Assembly: GCA_003021335.1 (NCBI GenBank) | Contig: PXQL01000037.1 | Location: forward strand, 1-13,586 | DNA: 13,586 nucleotides | Direction: 5' to 3' | DNA from: Halobacteriales archaeon QH_10_67_13 | Lineage (GTDB): Archaea > Halobacteriota > Halobacteria > Halobacteriales > Haloarculaceae | Shown: positions 5,020-12,640 of the stretch, in pieces | How positions within the stretch are numbered: the first letter of the stretch is position 1 | Layout: each line of letters opens with the position of its first letter | Notes under the pieces: generated by a model | What the model saw: the letters and a program-made list of their open reading frames with translations, nothing else | Told to the model about the DNA's origin: nothing | Databases searched by the model: none | Program-made: the position numbers and the translations under genes

Positions 5020-6807
5020 ATGACACCACCCAACGACGCCGACGACCCCGGGGGCTCACCCGCGGCGACGGTGTACGATCTCGCCCCGGAGTGTACGGCC
5101 GGGGATCTCGAGGTGGGCGAGCGGTACCTCGCGACGGTCAACGGCGTCGTCGATTACGGCGTGTTCGTCGACGTCTCCGAGGCGGTCTCGGGGCTCGTCC
5201 ACAGCTCGGAACTGACCGGCAGCTACGATGTCGACGACGAACTGCTCGTCGAACTCGAAGAGATCAGGGAGAACGGCGATCTCAGCTTCAGCGAGGTCCA
5301 GCCCGCCGAGTACGACGTGACCCCGCGGCTCCCAGGAACGCTCGTCGACGGAACCGACTTAGCCGCCCACGTCGGCACGCAGGCCCGGCTCGAGGGACAG
5401 GTCGTCCAGGTCAAACAGACCGGCGGTCCGACGATCTTCCAGGTCAGCACCGGCGCGGCCGTCGTGCCGTGTGCCGCCTTCGAGGCCGCCGGAGAGCGGG
5501 CCTTTCCCGCGGTGGGGATCGACGATGTCGTCCGCGTGCTCGGAACCGTCGAGGCGCGTGCTGGCGCCCACCAGATCGAGGCAGATACCGTCCGCTCGCT
5601 CGAGGGGACCGATCGCGACCGGGTCGCAGGGCGAGTCGAGGAGACCCGAGCGGAGGTCGCAGCCCCTGACGAGACCGAGACGCTGATCGAGTGGCCGGCC
5701 TTCGAGCCGATCGCCGAGGAGCTGACCGCGGTCGCCCGCCGGCTCCGTGAGGCGGTGCTTCGCGGCCGACCGATCCGGCTGCGCCACCACGCGGACGGCG
5801 ACGGACTGTGTGCCGGCGTGCCGCTCCAGCACGCTCTCAAGCGGTTCATCGCCCAGCGGTGGGTCGACTCCGAGGCCCCACAACACCTACTAAAACGGCT
5901 GCCCAGCAAGGCGCCCTTTTATGAGCTCGAGGACGCGACCCGCGATCTCAACTTCGCGCTCGAGAGCCGGCGCCGCCACGGCCAGAAGCTGCCGCTATTC
6001 CTGATGCTCGACAACGGCAGCACCGAGGAGGACACCCCGGCATACCGGAGCCTCGCACACTACGACATCCCGATCCTGGTCGTCGATCACGCCATCGTTG
6101 TTGAGGTCCTCGTAGCGGATGCGGCCGATGCCCTTGCCCTCTTGCTCGGCGTGCTGAGCCACCAAGCCGACGCGATGGAAGCCTACCTCGAGCTCGCCGC
6201 CGAGGCGGGCTACGATGAGACGCGGCTCCGCGAGGTCGGCGAGGCACTCGATTACGCCACCCACTGGCTGCGGTACAACGCCGGGCGGGAGTTCGTTTAC
6301 GACCTGCTCAACGTCAACTGCGAGGACCGCGAGCGCCACGAGGAGCTGGTCGATCTGCTCGCCGAGCGAGCAAGCGCGGACGTCGACCGGCAGCTGTCCG
6401 CGGCCGAGCAACACGTCGTCCACGAACGCCTCGACAACGGGGCTCACCTCTACCGGATCGACGTCGACGAGTACGCAAAGCGGTTCACCTACCCCGCGCC
6501 GGGCAAGACGACCGGAAAGATCCACGACCGGAAGGTCGCGGAGACCGGCGACCCGGTGATCACGATCGGCTACGGGCCGGACTTTGCGGTGTTGCGCTCC
6601 GACGGCGTGCGCCTCGACATCCCCGAGATGGTCGCCGAGCTCAAAGCCGAGACCGACGGCGGCGTGAGCGGGGGCGGCCACCTCGTCGTCGGGTCGATCC
6701 AGTTCGTCAGCGGCATGCGCGGGGCCGTTCTCGAGGCCCTGATCGAGAAGATGGCCGGGGCCAAGATCGACGAGAGTCTCGGAAGTTCCGCGGTTGTCGC
6801 CGAGTAA
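5020..6807 (+). CDS. S1/OB-fold DHH phosphoesterase (RecJ-like) with its catalytic core segment replaced
   Basis: 595 residues. The N-terminus carries an S1-like domain (about 28-92, GERYLATVNGVVDYGVFVDV) and a second OB-fold (about 114-195, VGTQARLEGQVVQVKQTGGP). Motif I of the DHH domain is RHHADGDGLCAG at 255-266, and LFLMLDNGSTEED (326-338) supplies the next Asp. The DHHA1 part ends with GVSGGGHLVVGS at 548-559. Haloarchaeal relatives, as I recall them, continue from VVDH into a His-rich DHHHP segment, an NPY segment and AGLSDRSKADAM. Here residue 357 (DH) jumps to an unrelated hydrophobic stretch (358-382) and native sequence resumes at ADAM (383). The second His of DHH and the later catalytic Asp are therefore absent, and the protein is about 35-40 residues short. 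As written it should not be catalytic. The intact family protein is an exonuclease/phosphoesterase for DNA or RNA ends. Confidence 0.8.
   Translation: MTPPNDADDPGGSPAATVYDLAPECTAGDLEVGERYLATVNGVVDYGVFVDVSEAVSGLVHSSELTGSYDVDDELLVELEEIRENGDLSFSEVQPAEYDVTPRLPGTLVDGTDLAAHVGTQARLEGQVVQVKQTGGPTIFQVSTGAAVVPCAAFEAAGERAFPAVGIDDVVRVLGTVEARAGAHQIEADTVRSLEGTDRDRVAGRVEETRAEVAAPDETETLIEWPAFEPIAEELTAVARRLREAVLRGRPIRLRHHADGDGLCAGVPLQHALKRFIAQRWVDSEAPQHLLKRLPSKAPFYELEDATRDLNFALESRRRHGQKLPLFLMLDNGSTEEDTPAYRSLAHYDIPILVVDHAIVVEVLVADAADALALLLGVLSHQADAMEAYLELAAEAGYDETRLREVGEALDYATHWLRYNAGREFVYDLLNVNCEDRERHEELVDLLAERASADVDRQLSAAEQHVVHERLDNGAHLYRIDVDEYAKRFTYPAPGKTTGKIHDRKVAETGDPVITIGYGPDFAVLRSDGVRLDIPEMVAELKAETDGGVSGGGHLVVGSIQFVSGMRGAVLEALIEKMAGAKIDESLGSSAVVAE
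6091..6165 (-). other. Foreign-looking 75-bp patch inside the DHH gene, SusC/RagA-like on the opposite strand
   Basis: The patch keeps the DHH frame open but encodes AIVVEVLVADAADALALLLG plus a few residues, unlike the family. Read on the minus strand in one frame, the patch and its left flank give AQHAEQ followed by GKGIGRIRYEDLNNDGVIDD and then QDR. This matches the well-known motif near the C-terminus of SusC/RagA TonB-linked outer-membrane proteins of Bacteroidota (hA.Q.G...GrI.Y.DlNgDGvI.d.DR). The last seven codons of that reading (6070-6090) also encode the native PILVVDH on the plus strand, so the left breakpoint lies in sequence compatible with both sources. Confidence 0.6.
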
Positions 6808-6816
6808 CCGGACGAG

Positions 6817-8339
6817 TTACCGCCCGGGCGCGAACCGGATCGTTCGCCCGAACGCGACCGCGAACCCGGCCGCGAGTGCCACCGCACCCACTAGACCGAT
6901 CGGGAGCGACCGGCTCTCGCCGGTCCAATCGGCCGCGTACACCTCCCGGAAGTAGGCTGCCGGCTCCGAGCCGTGGAGGATCACCGCAACCTCACGATTG
7001 TCCCGGATCGAGTTGTTGCTCCAGTTGACCGAGCCCAACACGACGCTGTCGTCGGCGATGATTCCCTTCGCGTGGATCCGATCGAAGGCCCCGTCGGGCT
7101 CCGCGAGACGCACCGTTAGCGGCAAGTCCTCTCGTTCGGCCTGCTCGCCGAGCCAGCGGGCCAGCCGCCTGTTGTCCTCCTCGACGTACCAGGCACTCGA
7201 GAGGAGCAGTCGCACCTCGACGCCGCGCTCGGCGGCCGCGAGCAGCGACCGAACGAACGGCATCGACCGGTCGGAGACGGTCGGCTGGACGACCCACAGC
7301 GACTCCTCGGCGCGGTCGATCACGTCTGTGATTCGGTCGGCCGCGTTGTCCGGCGCCACCACGAGTTCGGTCCGCTCGACGGTCACGGACTCGGCCTCGA
7401 AGGCCGTCGGGTACTCGCCGCTTGCCGGCTCGGCCTCCGCGATCGTCGGATCGAACTCGGCCCACGGGATCGCGTCGCGCCAGCCCGCGTCGCGCTCGAA
7501 GATCTCGGCGAGGCCGCCGACGAGGGATCGATCGGAGAGGTTACGAGCGCCCGGTCGTCGACGACCGCGTACTTCGGATTGTGGTACTCGTACCGGGCCC
7601 GGTCGCCCCCGACCACGCGAACGTCGATTCCGGCCCGATCGAGGGCGTTGAGCGCAGCCGCTCCCCGACTGGACATCCCCCCGACGGGATCGCCCTCGAC
7701 AAGCACGCGCACCCGGACGCCCCGGTCGTGGGCCGCACGCAGCGCCTCGACGACCGGCCGAGAGGTGAGCGTGTACCCGGCCAGGAGGATCCGTTCCTCC
7801 GCAGTTTCAAGCAACGCTCGGGCCCGACCGCCCTCGTCGGGGAGGACGAACACCTCCGACTCGCTCCGGTCGGCGGGGAGGACCGGCCGATCGGTCGCTC
7901 CGAGGGACCGCCAGGCGTCCGTAGACGCGTTATAGACTGCCCCCTCGGAGGCACGGTCGTAGGCGAGGCCGTCGACGGGGTGATCGTCGCGTCTCAGCTC
8001 AATCCGATCGCCGTCGTCCGCGAGTCGGATTCCCGCCGGCAGCGGGGCGACCGTCCGGTTCGTGAGCGCCCGGGTGAGCCCCGGCGTTCGCGCGAAGGTT
8101 ACCACGCGACACCCCGTGGCGTCGGTTGCCGGGAGTTTCCCTTGTGAGGTCTCGTCTGCGAGGACGTAGGCAGAGGAGTTGACCCCCGGCGGGAACGCGA
8201 CCGTGACGAACTCACCCTCGTTGCCCGCCGCGACGGAGTTCGGGTACGCCTCGACCAGTCGGGGCTCCTCCGCGGTCGGGGGCGCCCCACAGACGCCGAG
8301 ACCAACAACGAGCGTCACCGCCGCGATCGCCCTGAACAC
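6817..8339 (-). pseudogene. Secreted LTD/phospholipase-D-like protein, broken by a deletion and frameshift
   Basis: GTG start at 8339. The first frame encodes a signal peptide (AIAAVTLVVGLGVCGAP), a lamin-tail-like beta region (LVEAYPNSVAAGNEGEFVTV) and the first PLD domain up to YEYHNPKYAVVDDRALVTS (residue 268). The frame then changes near 7530-7541. The second frame continues RSLVGGLAEIFERDAGWRD into the second PLD domain, with an intact HKD motif IHAKGIIADDSVVLGSVNWS, and ends in a C-terminal membrane helix (GLVGAVALAAGFAVAFG) plus a basic tail. The expected GG/S-rich, ENWKP-like second half of HKD 1 is missing, so this is a deletion of roughly 50-70 bp with frame change and not a simple indel. 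HKD 1 also reads H-N-P-K, with Asn where HxK expects His. The gene is convergent with the DHH gene, with 9 nt between them. The intact product would be a membrane-anchored exported phosphodiesterase-like protein of unknown substrate. Confidence 0.8.
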
Positions 8340-8652
8340 GGGGCGGGTGCCGCGGCTTCCCTCCTAAACGCTCGGAATATTTGAACGCCCGCGATACCAC
8401 GGGACACAGTTCATCATCTCTCCGGCCATTCTGCCTATACCGGGCGTCACCGAGAGTCAAACGCGCCCGGTCGCTGGGGACTCACGTCTGGCCGCCTCGC
8501 CACCAGTGGTCGCCACCCATTCCTCCCCTTCGGTGTCGCGACCACTTTTTCGGTGACCCGACAGCCGTGGCCACGGTCGCCACAATCACTCCCGTCAGTC
8601 CCGAAGTCGTTCGAGGACGATCACGAGGTCGGTCTCGATCCTCGGTTCCCAG
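8340..8652. other. 313-bp intergenic region between the PLD gene and rqcH
   Basis: It holds the upstream region of the PLD gene and the sequence downstream of rqcH. I see no complete gene, RNA fold or repeat. A short minus-strand run just past the rqcH stop reads NWEPRIETDLVIVLERLRD before a stop but has no start codon of its own, so it may be a remnant or chance. A GGAGG at about 8360-8365 (minus) is too far from the PLD start to act as its ribosome-binding site. Confidence 0.4.
8374..8386 (-). promoter_or_regulatory. TATA-like element upstream of the PLD gene
   Basis: GTTCAAATATTCC on the minus strand is about 41 nt before GTG 8339, predicting a short leader of around 15 nt. Confidence 0.45.
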
Positions 8653-10737
8653 TTACTCCTCGATCGTGCTGGTTCCCGGGGGGAGAAACTCCTGGATCAG
8701 GTCGGGACTGGCCACCTTCCGGACGAGACTCTCGTCGGTAAACCGCGACCGGAACGTCCGGTAGATCCGCTTTGCGACATCGCCCTGTGCGTACCGCCCG
8801 GGCTCGACGGCGACGACGGTCTCGGCGCGGGCCTCGATCGGGGCTCGCGGGCCGCCAATAACCCGGGTCTCGGGGTCGCAGGTGATCCCGACCGCGGCGT
8901 CGACGGGAACGTCCTCGAAGTAGGTTCGGTCACCCCGGACCGCGAACCCGCCCTTCTCGAGGTACTCGCCGCTCTCGGGGGTCTTCGAGACCTGGTCGTG
9001 GCCGACCGCGTAGACGTCCCCGGCGTACTTTTGATCCTTCCAGACCGAGGAGTGCGAGACGGCGAACCGAGCGGCCTCGGCTTTCGACCGCTCCGGGATC
9101 GTCACGTCGTCGTAGGACTCGCTCGGGCCGGTAGCCTTGAGGATCGTGACCGGGCCGCCATGGGCCTGGGCGTGGAAAAACAGGTCGCCGCGGTCGAGGT
9201 ACTTTTTCACGAGTTCCTCGTTTTGAGTGGCGTCCCGGCCGCCGATGACTAAGAACTCGTCGCTCGTCTGAAACCACCGGAACCGCTCGTACCACCGCTC
9301 GCTCTGTCGGATCGGAACCGAGGACCGCTCGAGCCAGTTTTTGGGTTGATCCGACTCTGGTGTGGGCGCGTCGTCTTCGTCGTCGTCTGCCCAGGCCTCG
9401 CGTTCGGCGCGGATCGAGGCCAGCTCCTCACGGGTCTGCTCGATCGCGGTCTCCGCGCCGGTTTTTTTTGCCTCGATCTGTTTTGCCTCCCGGTAGAGCC
9501 TGTCGGCGTTTTTCTCGACGCCGTCTCGCACGCGGAGCTCGACTTCCTCGCCGTCGACGGTCGCGGTGACGGTGCCGTCGGTGCCGTCGATCGAGCGGAT
9601 CGCCTCGGCGGCCGGATTGTCCTGCTCGCGGGCCTCCTTGAGACGCTCGCGGATCGCCTCCCAGGACCGGTCGGCCTCGCGGGCCTCCCGGATCGTCGAG
9701 AGCAGCTCGTCGACAAAGTCGTAGTTCGCGTACAGCGACTCGGCGCGCTCGCGGATCTGTTCGGCCTGCCGCTCGAAGTTCTCGATGGCGCCCTGCTGCT
9801 GGTCGATGATGCGCTCTTTTTCCTCGATCCGGGACTCGAAGTCCGGGCGATCCTGACCGGTTTGCTCGTCGGCGTCGGCCTCAAGACCCGAGAAGTACGA
9901 ATCCAGCGCCGCGGTGAACCGCTCGAAGGACTCGGCGGCGAGCTCGTCGTACTCAGCCATCGCGACCGGGGTGACATCGACCGGCCGGTCCTCGCGCTCG
10001 TAGACGCGGGGATCGAGCGGGCCGGTCGCGAGCGTCTCCTCGAGCGTCTGGATCTCTTCGTAGACCGCACGATAGGCCGCCTGATCGGCGGCCCCGATCT
10101 CGCGGGTCTTCTCGACGCCCGCGCGGATGCACAGCTCCTCGGCCCAGAGCCCGCCGAAGTTCAGCCGCGTCGCGAGCGTCCGAACGAGATCGGTATCCGA
10201 GTCCTCGAACCGGTCGACAACGTCCTGAAACGACGCCGCGAGCGGGTCGAACCGGGCGTCGGGGTACTCGTAGGGCTCGCCGGGCGCGACCGTCCGGGAT
10301 TTCAGCCGGACCGTCTCGACGCAGTCGACGACGGTGCCGTCGGCGACGACCGCGAAGTTGCCGTCGCCGAACAGCTCCGCGATCAGGGTGACCGTCTCGG
10401 TCTCGCGTTCGAACTCGAGACGGAGGATCCGGTCGAAGGCGAACTGCTCGGCGGCGGCGAGTTGCCCCCCCTCCAAGCGGTTGCGCAGCATCATCGCGAA
10501 GTTCGGCGGTCGTTCGGGCGCCGGCGGAACGTTGTCCGGGTCAGCGATCCGAGCGTGTTTGTTCGCGCCGAGATCGATCAACAGCTCGACGCGTCCGTGA
10601 TCAAAGTGTCGGAGCTTCAGCCGGACCAGTCCCTCGTCGTAGAGATAAGCCTTCTCGAAGAGGGCCCCCTCGTAGGCCGACAGCTCCGCCGCGAGCGCGG
10701 CGATGTCGGCGCTCGTGAGCTCGCGCTTTCGCTCCAT
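8653..10737 (-). CDS. rqcH: RqcH/NEMF-type ribosome quality control protein
   Basis: 694 residues, intact. The N-terminal NFACT-N domain includes GANKHARIAD (58-66), PPNFAMMLRNRLEGG and the FDR element at 101-103, a conserved Asp-Arg pair that in bacterial RqcH is needed for tRNA binding. Helix-hairpin regions follow, then a long charged coiled coil around 285-430. An acidic linker (ADDDEDDAPTPESD) precedes the NFACT-R domain at about 486-575 (RWYERFRWFQTSDEFLVIGG, then LFFHAQAHGGPVTILKATG), and the end is IQEFLPPGTS. RqcH binds stalled large-subunit/peptidyl-tRNA complexes and in bacteria adds alanine tails. The archaeal role is inferred from homology. The start is placed at MERKRELTSADI (ATG 10737). 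A 26-residue upstream extension would cross the intergenic promoter region. A run of eight A residues encodes EAKKTG. Confidence 0.92.
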   Translation of the reverse strand: MERKRELTSADIAALAAELSAYEGALFEKAYLYDEGLVRLKLRHFDHGRVELLIDLGANKHARIADPDNVPPAPERPPNFAMMLRNRLEGGQLAAAEQFAFDRILRLEFERETETVTLIAELFGDGNFAVVADGTVVDCVETVRLKSRTVAPGEPYEYPDARFDPLAASFQDVVDRFEDSDTDLVRTLATRLNFGGLWAEELCIRAGVEKTREIGAADQAAYRAVYEEIQTLEETLATGPLDPRVYEREDRPVDVTPVAMAEYDELAAESFERFTAALDSYFSGLEADADEQTGQDRPDFESRIEEKERIIDQQQGAIENFERQAEQIRERAESLYANYDFVDELLSTIREAREADRSWEAIRERLKEAREQDNPAAEAIRSIDGTDGTVTATVDGEEVELRVRDGVEKNADRLYREAKQIEAKKTGAETAIEQTREELASIRAEREAWADDDEDDAPTPESDQPKNWLERSSVPIRQSERWYERFRWFQTSDEFLVIGGRDATQNEELVKKYLDRGDLFFHAQAHGGPVTILKATGPSESYDDVTIPERSKAEAARFAVSHSSVWKDQKYAGDVYAVGHDQVSKTPESGEYLEKGGFAVRGDRTYFEDVPVDAAVGITCDPETRVIGGPRAPIEARAETVVAVEPGRYAQGDVAKRIYRTFRSRFTDESLVRKVASPDLIQEFLPPGTSTIEE

Positions 10738-10796
10738 ACCCGTCGTTTTGCCAGCCCGGGCAAAGGGGTGTCGTTGTCGGTGGGGGCCGTAACGCG

Positions 10797-10804
10797 TATT
10801 TATC
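10797..10804 (+). promoter_or_regulatory. TATA box of the mechanosensitive channel gene
   Basis: TATTTATC lies about 24 nt before ATG 10824 in the short divergent region shared with rqcH. The spacing is that of a leaderless message. Confidence 0.6.
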
Positions 10805-10823
10805 GACGGCGTCACCCCCCGGT

Positions 10824-11304
10824 ATGTCGTTCGACTCCATCCGTCTCGGTCCGGTTCAGGAATTCGTCGACGGGCTGGTTGGAGCCGTTCCCGCGATCCT
10901 GTCGGGCGCGCTCTTTCTCGTGTTCGCCTACGCCTTGATCGCCGTTATCAAGTACAGCCTCCGGTCGGTCATCGGCAGGCTGTACCCGCCCGACCAGCAG
11001 CTGATCGTCGATTTCGTCATGCTTGTCGCGACGGCGTTTCTCTGGTTCGCGACGGCGCTGGTGTTCTTGCGGATCGTCGGGATGGGCGAGGATGATCGAG
11101 GACACCGTCGCGGGGGTCTACCTGCTCCGGGATCCGGATTTTAACCCCGGAGACACCGTGACGACCGCGGGGATGACCGCCACCGTCGCCTCGATCGGGC
11201 TCCGGAAGAGCCGGTTCACCCTCGACTCGGGCGACACGGCGGTGCGGGCGAACCGCGACGTCGAGTCGAACTGGACGAAACGCGCCGACCCGCAGGAGGA
11301 GTAG
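10824..11304 (+). pseudogene. Small MscS-type mechanosensitive channel, missing its pore helix and frameshifted
   Basis: The first frame encodes MSFDSIRLGPVQEFVDGLVG, then two membrane helices (about 20-45 and 63-87) up to VFLRIVGMGE at 11090. The second frame picks up at MIEDTVAGVYLLRDPDFNPGD (from 11092), continues with the MscS beta domain (VTTAGMTATVASIGLRKSRF, then ANRDVESNWTKR) and ends at TAG 11302-11304. Relatives have about 20-25 residues between these points, the Gly/Ala-rich TM3 that lines the pore (typically a TGF.A.G.ayAL segment). Its loss together with the change of frame indicates a deletion of around 65-75 bp. The junction sequence GGGCGAGGATG could be an exchange between two GCGAG copies. 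An intact protein would be about 180 residues and release osmolytes on hypo-osmotic shock. Both halves keep normal codon use, so the damage is recent or artefactual. Confidence 0.82.
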
Positions 11305-12252
11305 CTATCCGTCGAGCCGGGCCAGCCACGCGACCGGATCGTCGAGTTCCTCGTCGGTGGGCAGGGTCGCCGGCGAGTCCCAGACCCGCCCGGCCGTCTC
11401 GAGGTCTCGTCGGTCGGCGACCGTCTCGAAGAATGCCTTGCCGCGCTCGTACTGGCGGCGCTTGACGCTCAGGCCGAGCAGCCGCCGGATGAGTCGCTCG
11501 ACCGGACCTCGCCCCTGGCGGCGCTCGTCGAGTTTCCGGCGGAGGTCGGCGTACTCCTCGTCGAAGGCCCGATCCATCACCAGCTCCGCGTAGCCCTCGA
11601 CAGCGGTCATCGTCGTGTCGAGCTGGCCGAGCGCGTCCGGGTCGATCGTCCCGGTCGAGAGCTTCCCGATCGCCTCCTCGACGGCCGACTCAAGATGCGC
11701 CGAGAGCCAGGGAGCGGCGCCGAACTCGGCCGCGTGGGTCACCTCGTGGAAGGCGATCCAGCGCCGAAACCGGTCGTAGGGCACCCCGAGGGAATCGGCG
11801 GCGGCGACGATGTTCGGGCGGACGAAATACAGCGCGTGGGCCCCGCCGTCCGCGAGCAACAGCGGGTCGTACTGCCCGAGCACCTGCCGGGAGAGATAGG
11901 AGAGTCCGACCGCCATCGATCCGGTGTTGAGCACGCGGGCGATCCCCGGGATCCGCCCCGCCTGCTCCAGGGGACCGAGCACCCGCTCGAAGGTGTCGAC
12001 GTTTGCGGCCAGCCAGTGGTGGCGGTTCTGGACCTCGATCCGGTCCGGGAGGTCGAAGCCGAGCCCGGTGACCGTCCGGACGCGGTCGCGCGCGTCCCCG
12101 ACATCGGCGGCGTAGGCGTCTCGCTCGTCGGCGTCGACACCGAGATCGCCGGGGTCGGTGCTCGCCTCCGCCGCCCGCGTGACAGCCGCCCAGTCGATCG
12201 GACCGTCACCAGAGGCGCCCGTGACCGCCCGAACGCTCTCGTACAAACCCAT
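11305..12252 (-). CDS. Zinc-dependent metalloprotease-like protein (DUF2342/F420-associated zincin family)
   Basis: 315 residues with a gluzincin-like HExxH signature, FHEVTHAAEF (HEVTH at 169-173), and a downstream AVEGYAELVMDR (217-228) that supplies the likely Glu third ligand. Other family features are NRHHWLAANVDTFERVL, the VLNTGSMAVGLSYLSRQVLG segment and YFVRPNIVAAA. The C-terminus has KRRQYERGKAFFETVAD and ends with PTDEELDDPVAWLARLDG. These are hallmarks of the DUF2342 group, found in actinobacteria and in F420-using archaea. The substrate is unknown. The stop abuts the channel pseudogene (11304/11305) in convergent orientation. The start at 12252 is the first in-frame ATG after the spacer. 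No signal peptide, so it is cytoplasmic. Confidence 0.83.
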   Translation of the reverse strand: MGLYESVRAVTGASGDGPIDWAAVTRAAEASTDPGDLGVDADERDAYAADVGDARDRVRTVTGLGFDLPDRIEVQNRHHWLAANVDTFERVLGPLEQAGRIPGIARVLNTGSMAVGLSYLSRQVLGQYDPLLLADGGAHALYFVRPNIVAAADSLGVPYDRFRRWIAFHEVTHAAEFGAAPWLSAHLESAVEEAIGKLSTGTIDPDALGQLDTTMTAVEGYAELVMDRAFDEEYADLRRKLDERRQGRGPVERLIRRLLGLSVKRRQYERGKAFFETVADRRDLETAGRVWDSPATLPTDEELDDPVAWLARLDG

Positions 12253-12296
12253 GCATAAGGGAGGTCCCGCCGGCTGATAGCCCTTGTGTCGACTCG

Positions 12297-12557
12297 TCAG
12301 CTGACGTCGACATCGGCCTCGGGCCCGTCGCCGACGAGACGGTAGGCCGCGGCCGCCAGTCCCGCGAGCACGAGTAGCGCGAGGAGAACGGAGAGTTTGC
12401 TCCGTCCGCTTCCCGACTCGCCCTCGTCGTCTCCGGAGTTCTCGGACGTTTCGGAGTCGTCGGGGGCCTCGCCGTCGTTCGGTCGGTCGCCGCTGAACGG
12501 TGTGTTGGCGGTGAACGTTCCCTCATCGAGGTGTACCTCGAACAGCGTCAGGTCCAT
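12297..12557 (-). CDS. Conserved small haloarchaeal membrane protein of unknown function
   Basis: 86 residues. A conserved-looking head, MDLTLFEVHLDEGTFTANTP, is followed by a Ser/Gly/Asp/Glu-rich low-complexity linker (about 22-52), one hydrophobic helix (KLSVLLALLVLAGLAAAAYR, 54-73) and a short acidic tail. The soluble N-terminus probably faces the cytoplasm, which is inference from the Lys/Arg residues at the helix edge. It lies 44 nt upstream of the metalloprotease on the same strand and may be co-transcribed with it. I recall similar heads in other haloarchaea but no assigned function. Confidence 0.72.
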   Translation of the reverse strand: MDLTLFEVHLDEGTFTANTPFSGDRPNDGEAPDDSETSENSGDDEGESGSGRSKLSVLLALLVLAGLAAAAYRLVGDGPEADVDVS

Positions 12558-12640
12558 ACGGACGGTACAATAGTCCCCCTCTTAGCGGTTGTGCCGGCGG
12601 CGACCGGTGGATTGAGGCCCGCCGAGCCCGACCGGCGGGT
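12558..12640. other. Divergent promoter region between the small membrane protein and the M42 peptidase
   Basis: 83 bp between two divergent starts. Weak AT patches (GTACAATAG near 12565 and CTCTTAGC near 12580) could serve either gene. I cannot assign a TATA element confidently. Confidence 0.3.

Noticed and set aside
5995..6681. A 228-codon minus-strand frame containing the SusC-like motif, as a real gene
   Set aside because: Only about 30 residues look like SusC. The remainder is antisense to well-conserved DHH sequence, so this is a fragment and not a gene.
8381..8764. Plus-strand frame in and beyond the gap before rqcH
   Set aside because: Ser/Pro/Arg-rich, overlaps the rqcH 3' end, and has no start signals or recognisable domain.
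9346..10938. A 530-codon open frame on the plus strand opposite rqcH
   Set aside because: It is a GC-rich antisense shadow of rqcH with no family motifs, and rqcH on the other strand is unmistakable.
10824..11304. Programmed frameshift joining the two parts of the mechanosensitive channel
   Set aside because: No slippery sequence lies at the junction, and the conserved TM3 is missing altogether, so a frame change alone would not restore the protein.
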